NCBI GenBank assembly: GCA_029248845.1
Contig: JAQWIO010000128.1
Location: 1-14,251 of the forward strand
Source of the DNA: Polaribacter sp.
GTDB taxonomy: Bacteria; Bacteroidota; Bacteroidia; Flavobacteriales; Flavobacteriaceae
Direction: 5' to 3'
Length of the DNA stretch: 14,251 nucleotides
Both the position numbers and the translations under genes were made by a program. Shown here in pieces: positions 1-7,641 of this stretch (the stretch's first letter is position 1; each line of letters opens with the position of its first letter). The notes under the pieces are model-generated. The model saw only the letters and a list, made by a program, of their open reading frames with translations. It did not search any database and was not told the DNA's origin.

Positions 1-321
1 TATCAAAATACATTGTTAGAAAACACCAAAAAACTTAAAGAAATTTTTGGTGCCGAGTATAAGAATATTGCAAAAGAGCAAATAGAGCTGATTATGATTA
101 TTTCTAATCATATCACAGAAATTAATAGTTTAGTGAATAAAATGGTCGACGAACGTAAGAAAGCAAACAAGCTTAGTGGTTTAAAATCTTCAGAATATTA
201 TTGTAAAAAAGTACAGCCATTTTTTGAACAAATACGATACCATTGTGATAAATTAGAAACCATGGTAGATGACAATTTATGGCCGCTTACCAAGTATCGG
301 GAATTATTGTTCACAAAATAA
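1..321 (+). CDS. glnN: Glutamine synthetase type III, C-terminal fragment
   Basis: This is the 3' end of a gene that begins left of the window; 106 codons are visible and stop at TAA 319-321. The frame is already open at base 1, so the TTG at 13 is not a real start. The end of the protein, with HCDKLETMVDDNLWPLTKYR followed by ELLFTK, closely matches the C-terminus of type III glutamine synthetases, large enzymes of about 700-730 residues common in Bacteroidota that make glutamine from glutamate, ammonia and ATP. The visible part is the helical C-terminal extension and contains no catalytic residues. The catalytic domain must lie upstream. A terminator follows directly, so the gene probably ends its own transcript. 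Confidence 0.85.
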   Translation, partial: YQNTLLENTKKLKEIFGAEYKNIAKEQIELIMIISNHITEINSLVNKMVDERKKANKLSGLKSSEYYCKKVQPFFEQIRYHCDKLETMVDDNLWPLTKYRELLFTK

Positions 322-331
322 GCATAAAAAC

Positions 332-356
332 ATCCTCCTTTTCGGTAGGATTTTTT
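332..356 (+). terminator. Rho-independent terminator after glutamine synthetase
   Basis: Arms ATCCTCC (332-338) and GG-T-AGGAT (344-351, one bulged T) enclose the loop TTTTC and run into six T (351-356). It begins 10 bases after the stop codon. The right half overlaps the region where the -33 box of the purM promoter should lie. Confidence 0.7.
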
Positions 357-367
357 AGGTAAAAGAT

Positions 368-375
368 TAAATTTG
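368..375 (+). promoter_or_regulatory. Putative purM promoter, -7 box TAAATTTG
   Basis: TAAATTTG is an exact match to the Bacteroidota -7 consensus TAnnTTTG and lies 19 bases before the purM ATG. No TTG is seen at the expected -33 distance. That region is occupied by the T-rich end of the preceding terminator, so the upstream element is weak. The call rests on the -7 box and on its position after a terminator. Confidence 0.5.
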
Positions 376-394
376 CATCACACAACACAACCAC

Positions 395-1573
395 ATGAGT
401 CAAGAAATTTCGAAAAGATACGCTCAAAGAGGCGTTTCTGCATCTAAAGAGGATGTGCATAATGCAATTAAGAATATCGACAAAGGATTATTCCCCAAAG
501 CATTTTGTAAAATTGTTCCAGATTATTTAACAAATGATGATGACTATTGTTTAATAATGCATGCAGATGGAGCAGGAACAAAATCTTCTCTCGCGTATAT
601 GTACTGGAGAGAAACTGGAGATATTTCTGTTTGGAAAGGCATTGCCCAAGACGCTTTAATCATGAATATTGATGATTTGTTATGTGTAGGTGCAACAGAT
701 CATATCATGTTATCCTCTACAATTGGTCGAAATAAAAGCAAGATTCCTGGGGAGGTTTTATCGGCAATTATTAATGGAACTGAAGAGATCATAGAAGACC
801 TTAAAAGTTTTGGAGTTACTATTCATTCTACAGGTGGTGAAACTGCTGATGTTGGAGATTTAGTAAGAACAATTATTGTAGATTCTACCGTGACAGCAAG
901 AATGAAACGTTCTGATGTTATTGATAATGCAAATATAAAGGCGGGCGATGTTATTGTTGGATTAGAATCTTTTGGTCAAGCAAGCTACGAAACCGAATAT
1001 AATGGAGGAATGGGCTCTAACGGATTAACCTCAGCGAGACATGATGTGTTTCATAACTATTTAGCAGATAAATACCCAGAAAGTTATGATGCTGCTGTTC
1101 CTGCTGATTTGGTATATTCAGGAAATACAAAACTAACTGATGCTGTTCAAAATGCTCCTATTGATGCTGGAAAATTGGTATTATCTCCTACTAGAACCTA
1201 TGCACCTATAATTAAAGAAATTTTATCAAAGTTCGATTCTAAAAGTGTACACGGAATGATTCATTGTTCTGGAGGTGCTCAAACAAAAATTTTACATTTT
1301 GTAGATAATTTACACATTGTAAAAGACAATATGTTTCCAATTCCACCTCTATTTAAATTGATACAAGAACAATCTCAAACAGATTGGAAAGAAATGTACC
1401 AGGTGTTTAACTGCGGACACAGAATGGAAATATATGTTTCACCAGAAATTGCAGAAGACATTATCAATATTTCAAAATCTTACAATGTAGCTGCTCAAAT
1501 TATTGGAAGGGTAGAAACATCAGCATCCAAAAAACTAACCATTAAAAGCGAGTATGGAGTTTTTGAATATTAA
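395..1573 (+). CDS. purM: Phosphoribosylformylglycinamidine cyclo-ligase (AIR synthetase)
   Basis: PurM closes the imidazole ring of FGAM using ATP to give AIR, the fifth step of purine synthesis, in the cytosol. The PurM/ThiL/SelD-type fold is marked by DGAGTK (residues 58-63), DDLLCVGA (93-100), GGETAD (147-152), SNGLTSAR (208-215) and LSPTRTY (263-269). At 392 residues it is longer than the roughly 345-residue enterobacterial enzyme. Two motifs also differ from the usual form: HCSGGAQ (290-296) stands where HITGGG is normal, and FNCGHRM (338-344) where FNMGxGM is normal. I know this divergent long form from Bacteroidota, so I read it as a family trait and not as damage. The ATG at 395 gives the expected N-terminus and sits 19 bases after a promoter-like box. 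PrfA follows 120 bp downstream on the same strand. Confidence 0.93.
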   Translation: MSQEISKRYAQRGVSASKEDVHNAIKNIDKGLFPKAFCKIVPDYLTNDDDYCLIMHADGAGTKSSLAYMYWRETGDISVWKGIAQDALIMNIDDLLCVGATDHIMLSSTIGRNKSKIPGEVLSAIINGTEEIIEDLKSFGVTIHSTGGETADVGDLVRTIIVDSTVTARMKRSDVIDNANIKAGDVIVGLESFGQASYETEYNGGMGSNGLTSARHDVFHNYLADKYPESYDAAVPADLVYSGNTKLTDAVQNAPIDAGKLVLSPTRTYAPIIKEILSKFDSKSVHGMIHCSGGAQTKILHFVDNLHIVKDNMFPIPPLFKLIQEQSQTDWKEMYQVFNCGHRMEIYVSPEIAEDIINISKSYNVAAQIIGRVETSASKKLTIKSEYGVFEY

Positions 1574-1664
1574 TTGACTCCTTACTTTTTTCCTAGTGAG
1601 AATATTCCTGAATAATTTTAAGCGTTACCAAACCTCAAACATTTTAACTTTCCGATAAAAATTG

Positions 1665-1672
1665 TAAATTCG
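1665..1672 (+). promoter_or_regulatory. Possible prfA promoter, -7 box TAAATTCG
   Basis: TAAATTCG differs by one base from the Bacteroidota -7 consensus TAnnTTTG and ends 21 bases before the prfA start, a spacing like that at purM and purH. No convincing TTG lies upstream at 17-23 bases. No terminator is seen after purM, so read-through from purM is an equal possibility. Confidence 0.3.
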
Positions 1673-1693
1673 CATTCCAAGAAAAGATAGAAA

Positions 1694-2770
1694 ATGTTAG
1701 ACAAATTAAGAATTGTTAAGCAACGTTACGATGAGGTTTCTGATTTGATTATTCAGCCAGAAATCATTATGGATCAGAAGCGGTATGCACAATTAATGAA
1801 AGAATATAAAGATTTAGGAAGTGTTGTAGAAAAGGGAGACGAATATCAAACATTAATAAATAACATAGAGGAAGCAAAAGAAATTATTTCTGATGGATCT
1901 GACGCTGAAATGACCGAGATGGCAAAGATGGAAATTGAGGAAGCAAATTCTAGAATTCCACAATTAGAAGACGAAATAAAATTTTTATTAATACCAAAAG
2001 ATCCTGAGGACTCTAAAAACGCTGTTGTAGAATTACGTGCAGGAACTGGTGGAGATGAAGCAAGCATTTTTGCAGGAGATTTATTTAGAATGTATTCTAA
2101 ATATTGTGAAAGTAAAGGGTGGAAAGTATCTACCGTAGATTACTCTGAAGGGACAAATGGTGGTTTCAAAGAAATTCAATTTGAAGTATCTGGAGCCGAT
2201 GTTTATGGGACTCTAAAGTTTGAAGCGGGTGTGCACCGAGTGCAAAGAGTTCCCCAGACAGAAACCCAAGGTCGTGTTCATACCTCAGCCGCAACTTGTA
2301 TGGTATTTCCTGAAGCGGAAGAGTTTGATATAGAAATCAATCCAAAAGATGTAAGAATTGATTTTTTCTGTTCTTCAGGTCCTGGAGGTCAGTCTGTAAA
2401 TACTACTTATTCTGCAGTTCGTTTAACACATATTCCTTCTGGTTTGGTGGCACAATGTCAAGATCAAAAGTCACAACATAAAAACAAAGAGAAAGCTTTT
2501 AAAGTACTGCGATCTCGTTTGTATGATATGGAATTGGCAAAGAAGAATGCAGAAGACGCTTTAAAGCGAGGCTCTATGGTTTCTTCAGGAGATCGAAGTG
2601 CAAAAATTAGAACTTATAATTATTCGCAAGGGCGAGTTACAGACCACAGAATAGGATTAACATTATATGATTTATCTAATATTGTAAATGGGGATATCCA
2701 AAAAATAATAGACGAGTTAATGTTGGCTGAAAATACTCAAAAATTAAAAGGATTGGGAGATGGAATATAA
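1694..2770 (+). CDS. prfA: Peptide chain release factor 1
   Basis: RF1 recognises the stop codons UAG and UAA in the ribosomal A site and triggers hydrolysis of peptidyl-tRNA. The peptidyl-transferase-centre motif GGQ lies at residues 231-233 within SSGPGGQSVNTTYSAVRLTH. The stop-codon reading motif is PQT (187-189) in HRVQRVPQTETQGR. It fits the PxT tripeptide of RF1 (PAT in E. coli) and not the SPF of RF2, which fixes the assignment. At 358 residues it has normal length, with the N-terminal helical domain, the central PxT/GGQ core and the C-terminal tail all present. ATG at 1694, TAA at 2768-2770. In many flavobacteria I would expect pyrF to follow. Here a 381-bp non-coding gap follows instead, with a terminator at 2933-2954. 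Confidence 0.96.
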   Translation: MLDKLRIVKQRYDEVSDLIIQPEIIMDQKRYAQLMKEYKDLGSVVEKGDEYQTLINNIEEAKEIISDGSDAEMTEMAKMEIEEANSRIPQLEDEIKFLLIPKDPEDSKNAVVELRAGTGGDEASIFAGDLFRMYSKYCESKGWKVSTVDYSEGTNGGFKEIQFEVSGADVYGTLKFEAGVHRVQRVPQTETQGRVHTSAATCMVFPEAEEFDIEINPKDVRIDFFCSSGPGGQSVNTTYSAVRLTHIPSGLVAQCQDQKSQHKNKEKAFKVLRSRLYDMELAKKNAEDALKRGSMVSSGDRSAKIRTYNYSQGRVTDHRIGLTLYDLSNIVNGDIQKIIDELMLAENTQKLKGLGDGI

Positions 2771-2932
2771 ATTAATTGTTCAATAGACTTGTGAGATGTT
2801 TTTGTTTGTATCAACAAAAGTGGAATAAAAGAAAACGGTCAAAGACACAGAAATCTATTAACCGCTTTCAATACTCATACAAATAATCTACTTCGCATTG
2901 TCAATTTAAAATTTTTATTATTTATCTACAAT

Positions 2933-2954
2933 ACCCATTTATGGGTTTTTTTTT
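2933..2954 (+). terminator. Rho-independent terminator after prfA
   Basis: Arms ACCCA (2933-2937) and TGGGT (2942-2946) enclose the four-base loop TTTA and pass directly into a run of nine T (2946-2954). It lies 162 bases after the prfA stop, so the transcript would carry a fairly long 3' untranslated region. Confidence 0.7.
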
Positions 2955-3040
2955 ATTCACTGTTTTCGGTGATTTTATATAGGGGAAAACACTGGTATTT
3001 ATGATGATAGAAAGTCTTGAAAGGAAGAGTTCTTTTTATC

Positions 3041-3059
3041 AAAATATTTGAAATATTTT
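3041..3059. repeat. AT-only inverted repeat
   Basis: AAAATATT (3041-3048), spacer TGA, AATATTTT (3052-3059), followed by more T on the + strand. It is a perfect 8-bp stem but has no G-C pair. It may be a weak second terminator for + strand transcripts or chance in AT-rich DNA. Confidence 0.35.
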
Positions 3060-3151
3060 TTTTGTACAAGAAACTTATTGATTAGTATTTTCTTTGCGCT
3101 TTTAATTATTTAGTAGGGTCTTTAAAATAAACGTCTATGGTTTTTTAAAAA

Positions 3152-4432
3152 TTACCAGTCATAGTTTTTATGGGCATCTAATCTTATGAAGATAAATAAT
3201 AAGATGGTGAAGCCCCAAAGGGAAGAACCCCCATAGCTAAAAAAAGGAAGTGGGATTCCTACTGTAGGCATCAATCCAATTACCATTCCTAAATTGATCA
3301 CAATGTGAAAAAATAAAATAGCCGCTACTCCGTAGCCATAGATTCGTCCAAATTTATTCGTATGTGTTTCTGCCAAATAAATAATTCGATATAACATCAA
3401 CATGAATAGAAGAATAACAAAACTGCTTCCTACAAAACCCCATTCTTCTCCAACAGTACTAAAGATATAATCTGTGTGTTGTTCAGGAACAAAATCTCCT
3501 TTGGTAATATCACCCTTTAAAAAACCCTTACCAGTCCAACTTCCAGAACTAATTGTTAATTCGGATTGGTAGGAATTATATCCAATATTTTTAGTATCTG
3601 TTTTCAACCCTAACAGCACTTCAAAACGATCTCTATGATGTTGTTTAAAAATAGTATTGTAGGTAAAGTTTGTCCCAAATGTAAAAAGGAGGGTAACAAG
3701 GTAAATGATTAAAACTTTGTGCCAATTAAAGCGAATAAATCTTTTCCCTCCTCTGTAAATGGCATATAACAACCCAATAGTAATTAAGGTGATTAGGCAG
3801 AGTGAAATCGAAATGTACCCAAAGAGAATTATGAATATAAAAAGAAGGATTATTAGGGCTCCAAAAAGGATATAATTTAAAGTTAAGCCTTCTCTATTTA
3901 GAACCAAAAAGAATGCTAAATAAATTAAAGCAGAGCCCGCATCTGGTTGTAAGATGATTAAAAAGGCAGGAGTAAAAACAATGATAAAAGCTTTTATTTG
4001 ATTCTTGGTTAATTGTAAGTTGTATTTTCTATCGCTTAATAGTTTTGCAATCGCTAGGGCTGTAAAAGCCTTAACAAATTCTGATGGCTGAAGACCCATT
4101 GCTCCAAAATTATACCAAGATGTTGCTCCATTAATTGTTTTACCAAAAACAAACAAACCAATAAGTGATGCAATTGAAATTAAATAAAACAGACTTGAAA
4201 ATTTTTCATAAAAAGTTGAGTTAAAAAAAAGAATTAGAACGATCAGAGGAATTGTAAGACAGATAAATACAAACTGCTTGCCATGTTTTGTTGAAAAATC
4301 TAGTAATTCTAGATCTTCACTCGTTCTTGAAGCTGCGTAAATATTCATCCACCCAAAACTAACAAGTATTAGGAATATAAAGACTAAAAGCCAATCTATT
4401 TCTGCAAAAATATTATTTTGTTCTTGACGCAA
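3152..4432 (-). CDS. rodA: RodA, SEDS peptidoglycan glycosyltransferase of the elongasome
   Basis: RodA polymerises lipid II into glycan strands in the inner membrane and works with PBP2 during wall elongation. SEDS hallmarks are NGATSWYNFGAMGLQPSEFVK (residues 101-121), LQPDAGSAL (161-169), and the large extracellular loop with SSGSWTGKGFLKGD (295-308) and FVPEQHTDYIFSTVGEEWG (314-332). D321 aligns with the aspartate held to be catalytic in RodA/FtsW. The C-terminal GIPLPFFSYGGSS (392-404) is typical. Length is 426, about 50 more than the E. coli protein. The extra sequence is hydrophobic with a basic YRGGKRFIRFNWHK stretch (226-239), between the middle membrane helices. The start codon appears to be TTG: no in-frame ATG lies between the mrdA stop and the first membrane helix, and MRQEQNNIFAEIDWLL is the expected N-terminus. 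It begins 14 bases after mrdA and is the last gene of the operon. Confidence 0.94.
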   Translation of the reverse strand: MRQEQNNIFAEIDWLLVFIFLILVSFGWMNIYAASRTSEDLELLDFSTKHGKQFVFICLTIPLIVLILFFNSTFYEKFSSLFYLISIASLIGLFVFGKTINGATSWYNFGAMGLQPSEFVKAFTALAIAKLLSDRKYNLQLTKNQIKAFIIVFTPAFLIILQPDAGSALIYLAFFLVLNREGLTLNYILFGALIILLFIFIILFGYISISLCLITLITIGLLYAIYRGGKRFIRFNWHKVLIIYLVTLLFTFGTNFTYNTIFKQHHRDRFEVLLGLKTDTKNIGYNSYQSELTISSGSWTGKGFLKGDITKGDFVPEQHTDYIFSTVGEEWGFVGSSFVILLFMLMLYRIIYLAETHTNKFGRIYGYGVAAILFFHIVINLGMVIGLMPTVGIPLPFFSYGGSSLWGFTILLFIFIRLDAHKNYDW

Positions 4433-4446
4433 TTTCTTGAGGTTTT

Positions 4447-6300
4447 TTAATTTAAATAAGTATAATTTTTTTCTAAACTTAAATTCAGGATTCTTTGTTC
4501 TCTGTATTTATTTTTTTTAGAGATGTTTCCAGTTACATATTTTTCAATAAGTAAGCTAGCGATAGGAGCTGCAATTGCAGAGCCATACCCCCCATTTTCA
4601 ACAAAAATAGCCAAGGCTATTTGTGGTTTCTTTTTAGGGGCAAATGCAATTAAAATTGAGTGATCCACAAGCTGAACTTTTTTCCCATTAATTTTTGAAA
4701 AATTTTCTGCAGTCCCTGTTTTACCACAAATTTCGATGCCTTCTACTTGACTCCATTTTCCTGTTCCTGTTTTAAAAACTTCATGCATGGCTTCAATTAG
4801 AGGAGAAAAGTGTTTTTTATCAATCGTTGTTTGTTTTGGAATTGTATATTTTGGATTATCGATAGGATTTTGATCTACCTCTTTTAAAATATGAGGAGTA
4901 TAAAAAAAACCTTTGTTTGCAATAGCTGCAGTAAAGTTCGCTAATTGAATTGGCGTTGTTAAGATTTCACCCTGGCCAATAGCATTTGAAATATTCGTAG
5001 ATCCATTCCATGAATATTTATACCGACTATCATAGTAATTTCCATCGGGTATCAATCCTTTTTGCCCTGCTGGTAAGTCATATCCTAAATAATTTCCCAG
5101 ACCAAAACTAGAAACGTGTTTGTGCCAATTATCTAGCCCCTCTGAAGGTTGATTGTTTTTCTCAACAATTCTTTTGTAGGTATGAGAAAAGTAACTATTA
5201 CAAGATTCTGCAATGGCTGTTTTTAGTTGAATAGGTCTTCCTACAATTCCACAATGGCAACCCATAAATTCATTTGCTCTTTTTCCGTATTTAAATCCAT
5301 TATAACATTTAAAAGAGGTCTGTTCATTAATAACATTCTCTTGAAGTCCAATTAATGCATTCATTATTTTAAAAGGAGATCCGGGAGCGTATGCAGCCAA
5401 TAATCCTCTATCGTAAGAAGGTTTGCTAATGGTATCGTTAAAAAGAAGTACAGAATTTTTTGAGCGATTTCTGCCAACGAGCATATTAGGGTCGTAAGAA
5501 GGGGCTGTAACAAGTGCTAAAATTTCACCAGTTGAAGGTTCTATAGCTACAATTCCGCCTCTTTTTCCAGTCATTAATTTTTGAGCATAGCCCTGTAATT
5601 TTACATCCAAAGTTAAGGTCAGGTCTTTGCCGTTCAGTGATAATGTATCGTATGTGCCCTTTAAATAGGAACCAGTAACATTGTTAAATCTATTTAAACT
5701 TAAGAATTTTTTTCCTTTTTTTCCTCGTAATAATTTTTCATACTGCCTTTCTATTCCGTCCTTACCAATTAATTCTCCTTGTTGGTAATAGTTACTTTTT
5801 TTAGCCATACTTTCATTGACCTCTCCAATATAGCCGAGTACGTTGGCAGCTGCATTTATCGGATATTTTCTAATAATTCTTTTTTGAATATAGAAACCTT
5901 TAAATTTTTGAAGTTTTTCTTGTAAAAAAGCAAAGTCTTCTTTTGCTAATTGTTTTAGAAAAACTGAAGGTTTATAAGTTGCATATTTTTCTGCTCTTTT
6001 AAATTTTTTTAAAAATTGTTTTTTATCAATTTTTAAGAGCTTACAAAATTCTAAAGTATCTAGTGGTAATACTTTGTTTGGTTGTACGATAACATCATAG
6101 GAAAGTTGGTTAGCTACCAAAAGGGTTCCGTTTCTGTCATATACATAGCCTCTTTCTGGATAATCATATTTGATTTTTACTGCAGAATTTCGAATTGGAT
6201 CGTAATTCGCTCCTCTAATTATTTGAAGCTGAAAAAGTCTTGCAATAAAAATAATTCCAATCAGTGTGATTAAAAAATAAAGTAAAAAACTTCGTTTCAT
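4447..6300 (-). CDS. mrdA: Penicillin-binding protein 2 (elongasome DD-transpeptidase)
   Basis: This class B PBP cross-links the glycan strands made by RodA. One membrane anchor (residues about 4-22) is followed by the pedestal/dimerisation region with the signature PERGYVYDRNG (48-58) and the periplasmic transpeptidase domain. Active-site motifs are S308-P-F-K311 (nucleophile Ser), S366-C-N368, and K527-T-G529. Length 617 is normal for the family. Odd feature: four cysteines cluster between the first two motifs and in the second (C332, C348, C350, C367, with H349), which could bind a metal or form a disulphide. The start overlaps the mreD stop by one base (TAATG), which suggests translational coupling, and rodA follows after 14 bases. 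Confidence 0.95.
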   Translation of the reverse strand: MKRSFLLYFLITLIGIIFIARLFQLQIIRGANYDPIRNSAVKIKYDYPERGYVYDRNGTLLVANQLSYDVIVQPNKVLPLDTLEFCKLLKIDKKQFLKKFKRAEKYATYKPSVFLKQLAKEDFAFLQEKLQKFKGFYIQKRIIRKYPINAAANVLGYIGEVNESMAKKSNYYQQGELIGKDGIERQYEKLLRGKKGKKFLSLNRFNNVTGSYLKGTYDTLSLNGKDLTLTLDVKLQGYAQKLMTGKRGGIVAIEPSTGEILALVTAPSYDPNMLVGRNRSKNSVLLFNDTISKPSYDRGLLAAYAPGSPFKIMNALIGLQENVINEQTSFKCYNGFKYGKRANEFMGCHCGIVGRPIQLKTAIAESCNSYFSHTYKRIVEKNNQPSEGLDNWHKHVSSFGLGNYLGYDLPAGQKGLIPDGNYYDSRYKYSWNGSTNISNAIGQGEILTTPIQLANFTAAIANKGFFYTPHILKEVDQNPIDNPKYTIPKQTTIDKKHFSPLIEAMHEVFKTGTGKWSQVEGIEICGKTGTAENFSKINGKKVQLVDHSILIAFAPKKKPQIALAIFVENGGYGSAIAAPIASLLIEKYVTGNISKKNKYREQRILNLSLEKNYTYLN

Positions 6301-6803
6301 TATTTGTTTTTCTTAAAAATATAGGTTCCCAGAAAAAATAAAATCAATGTAAAAACACTAGAGTATAGTGTGTTCAAAAAAACGATTGAAAAATTTTGAA
6401 AGCTAAAATTAGCAAGAGAAAAATAGATAAAATGATGAATTAGTGTCAGCGTTACCAAGAAGTTAAAAACCTTACCAATAGGTTCAGATTTTAGTTTAAA
6501 AAAAGGATAGTCTGAGGGTATTTTTCTAAAATAAATTCTCACAAAAAATAGTCTAGTGTAAGCAATAAATAGAGTTGAAAAAGCATGGACTCCTCCTGAA
6601 TCTGAGAAAAAATCAATAGAAATTCCTAGAATAAAACTGAAAAACAACAGCGGAAATTTATTTTCTTCTAAAGGATATAAGAAAATAAAAGCGATATAGA
6701 GGTAGGGGTTTATGTATCCTAAAAAGTTAATATTATTTAAAACTATAACTTGAAGAAATAGTAAGAATAAAAAAAACAAAATTTGATATATACTTTTATT
6801 CAT
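6300..6803 (-). CDS. mreD: Rod shape-determining protein MreD
   Basis: A 167-residue, strongly hydrophobic protein with about five membrane segments, between mreC and mrdA in the classic order. MreD is an inner-membrane part of the elongasome that binds MreC and influences PBP2. The family is poorly conserved in sequence, so the call rests mainly on size, topology and place. The motif INPYLYIAFIFLYPLE (31-46), the stretch GISIDFFSDSGGVHAFSTL (59-77) and the basic C-terminus agree with Bacteroidota MreD. It starts with an ATG eight bases inside the mreC end (ATGAATAA) and its TAA overlaps the mrdA ATG by one base, so the three genes are probably translated as a coupled unit. Confidence 0.88.
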   Translation of the reverse strand: MNKSIYQILFFLFLLFLQVIVLNNINFLGYINPYLYIAFIFLYPLEENKFPLLFFSFILGISIDFFSDSGGVHAFSTLFIAYTRLFFVRIYFRKIPSDYPFFKLKSEPIGKVFNFLVTLTLIHHFIYFSLANFSFQNFSIVFLNTLYSSVFTLILFFLGTYIFKKNK

Positions 6804-7623
6804 TGCCCATTTTTTCTAAAGATTGTATTTCTATTTTGTGTAAATTTTTAATAATATAGACGTTCCTAAGATTACTCATATCATTAAAAAGAGACACGTC
6901 TATTTTACTATTTGCTGTATTTCTTTTATTTATTTTTGAGACAGTACCTATTGGAATTCCTTCGGGGAAAATAGTAGATTTACCACCAGTTTCAATCGTG
7001 TCTCCGATCTTGAGAGGAGCTTGTCTTGGAATATCATGTAACTGAACAGTATTGTAATCTTCGCTATTCCATTTTAGAGTCCCAAAATAAGTAGAATTCC
7101 CTTTTAGGCGCGCATTAATTTTACTGTTTTTATTTAAAATAGATTGAACTCTTGTGTAATTTTCTGATGTATTTTCGGTAATTCCAATAATTCCAAGGCT
7201 ATTGATAACTGCCATCTCTGAATTTATTTTTGCACTTTCACCTTTGTCTATCGTTAAGAAATTAAATTGCTTGGAATAATTGTTGTTGATAATTTTAGCA
7301 TGAGTAAAAGTGTATTTTTGACTATAGTTTGCAGTGTCTATAATTGAAGAATCTTTGGATAACAAAAATCGATTTTTTTCTAATTGATTTCTAAGTTTTG
7401 TATTTTCTTCAGATAAGAGCTCATTTTTTGATTTTAGCTCAATGTAGTCAGAGAAATTAGAAAGAGATGTATTAAGGCTTCCAGTGATACTATTTGCAGA
7501 ATTTACAAATTTACTTTTATGAAAGTTAAGATTGTTAAAAATTAAAAAAAGAGCGATACACTCTAACAACAAGAAAAATAAAAAATATTTAAACTTCTGA
7601 AAAAAGTAGATAATTTGCTGCAT
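6796..7623 (-). CDS. mreC: Rod shape-determining protein MreC
   Basis: MreC is an inner-membrane-anchored periplasmic scaffold that activates PBP2/RodA. It has a short basic N-terminus, one membrane helix (about residues 12-31) and a coiled-coil-like stretch (about 58-90, SKNELLSEENTKLRNQLEKN). The beta-rich domain follows, with VINSLGIIGITENTSENYTR (139-158) and the MreC signature GDTIETGGKSTIFPEGIPIG (207-226). Its 275 residues match the family. ATG at 7623 is 18 bases after the mreB stop, and the gene's end overlaps the mreD start by 8 bases. Confidence 0.94.
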   Translation of the reverse strand: MQQIIYFFQKFKYFLFFLLLECIALFLIFNNLNFHKSKFVNSANSITGSLNTSLSNFSDYIELKSKNELLSEENTKLRNQLEKNRFLLSKDSSIIDTANYSQKYTFTHAKIINNNYSKQFNFLTIDKGESAKINSEMAVINSLGIIGITENTSENYTRVQSILNKNSKINARLKGNSTYFGTLKWNSEDYNTVQLHDIPRQAPLKIGDTIETGGKSTIFPEGIPIGTVSKINKRNTANSKIDVSLFNDMSNLRNVYIIKNLHKIEIQSLEKMGNE

Positions 7624-7641
7624 TGTTAGAACTTAAAATCA

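Larger units (their letters stand above)
2771..3151. other. Non-coding gap between convergent prfA and rodA
   Basis: This 381-bp stretch separates two convergent transcription units. I find no ORF longer than about 17 codons with a start on either strand, and no tRNA or recognisable RNA. It contains one good terminator for the + strand (2933-2954), a 7-bp stem TTTTGTT/AACAAAA (2800-2819) without a T tract, and an AT-only inverted repeat (3041-3059). No clear terminator for the leftward rodA transcript is seen. Confidence 0.7.

Noticed and set aside
1846..2067. 73-codon ORF on the - strand inside prfA
   Set aside because: Antisense shadow of prfA with Ser/Ile-rich low-complexity translation.
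2800..2819. TTTTGTT/AACAAAA stem as a prfA terminator
   Set aside because: No T tract follows on either strand and there is only one G-C pair. The hairpin at 2933-2954 is a better terminator.
3041..3059. AT-only inverted repeat as the rodA terminator
   Set aside because: Reading leftward it is not followed by T but by GATAAAAAG. The T run is on the + strand side, so it cannot serve rodA.
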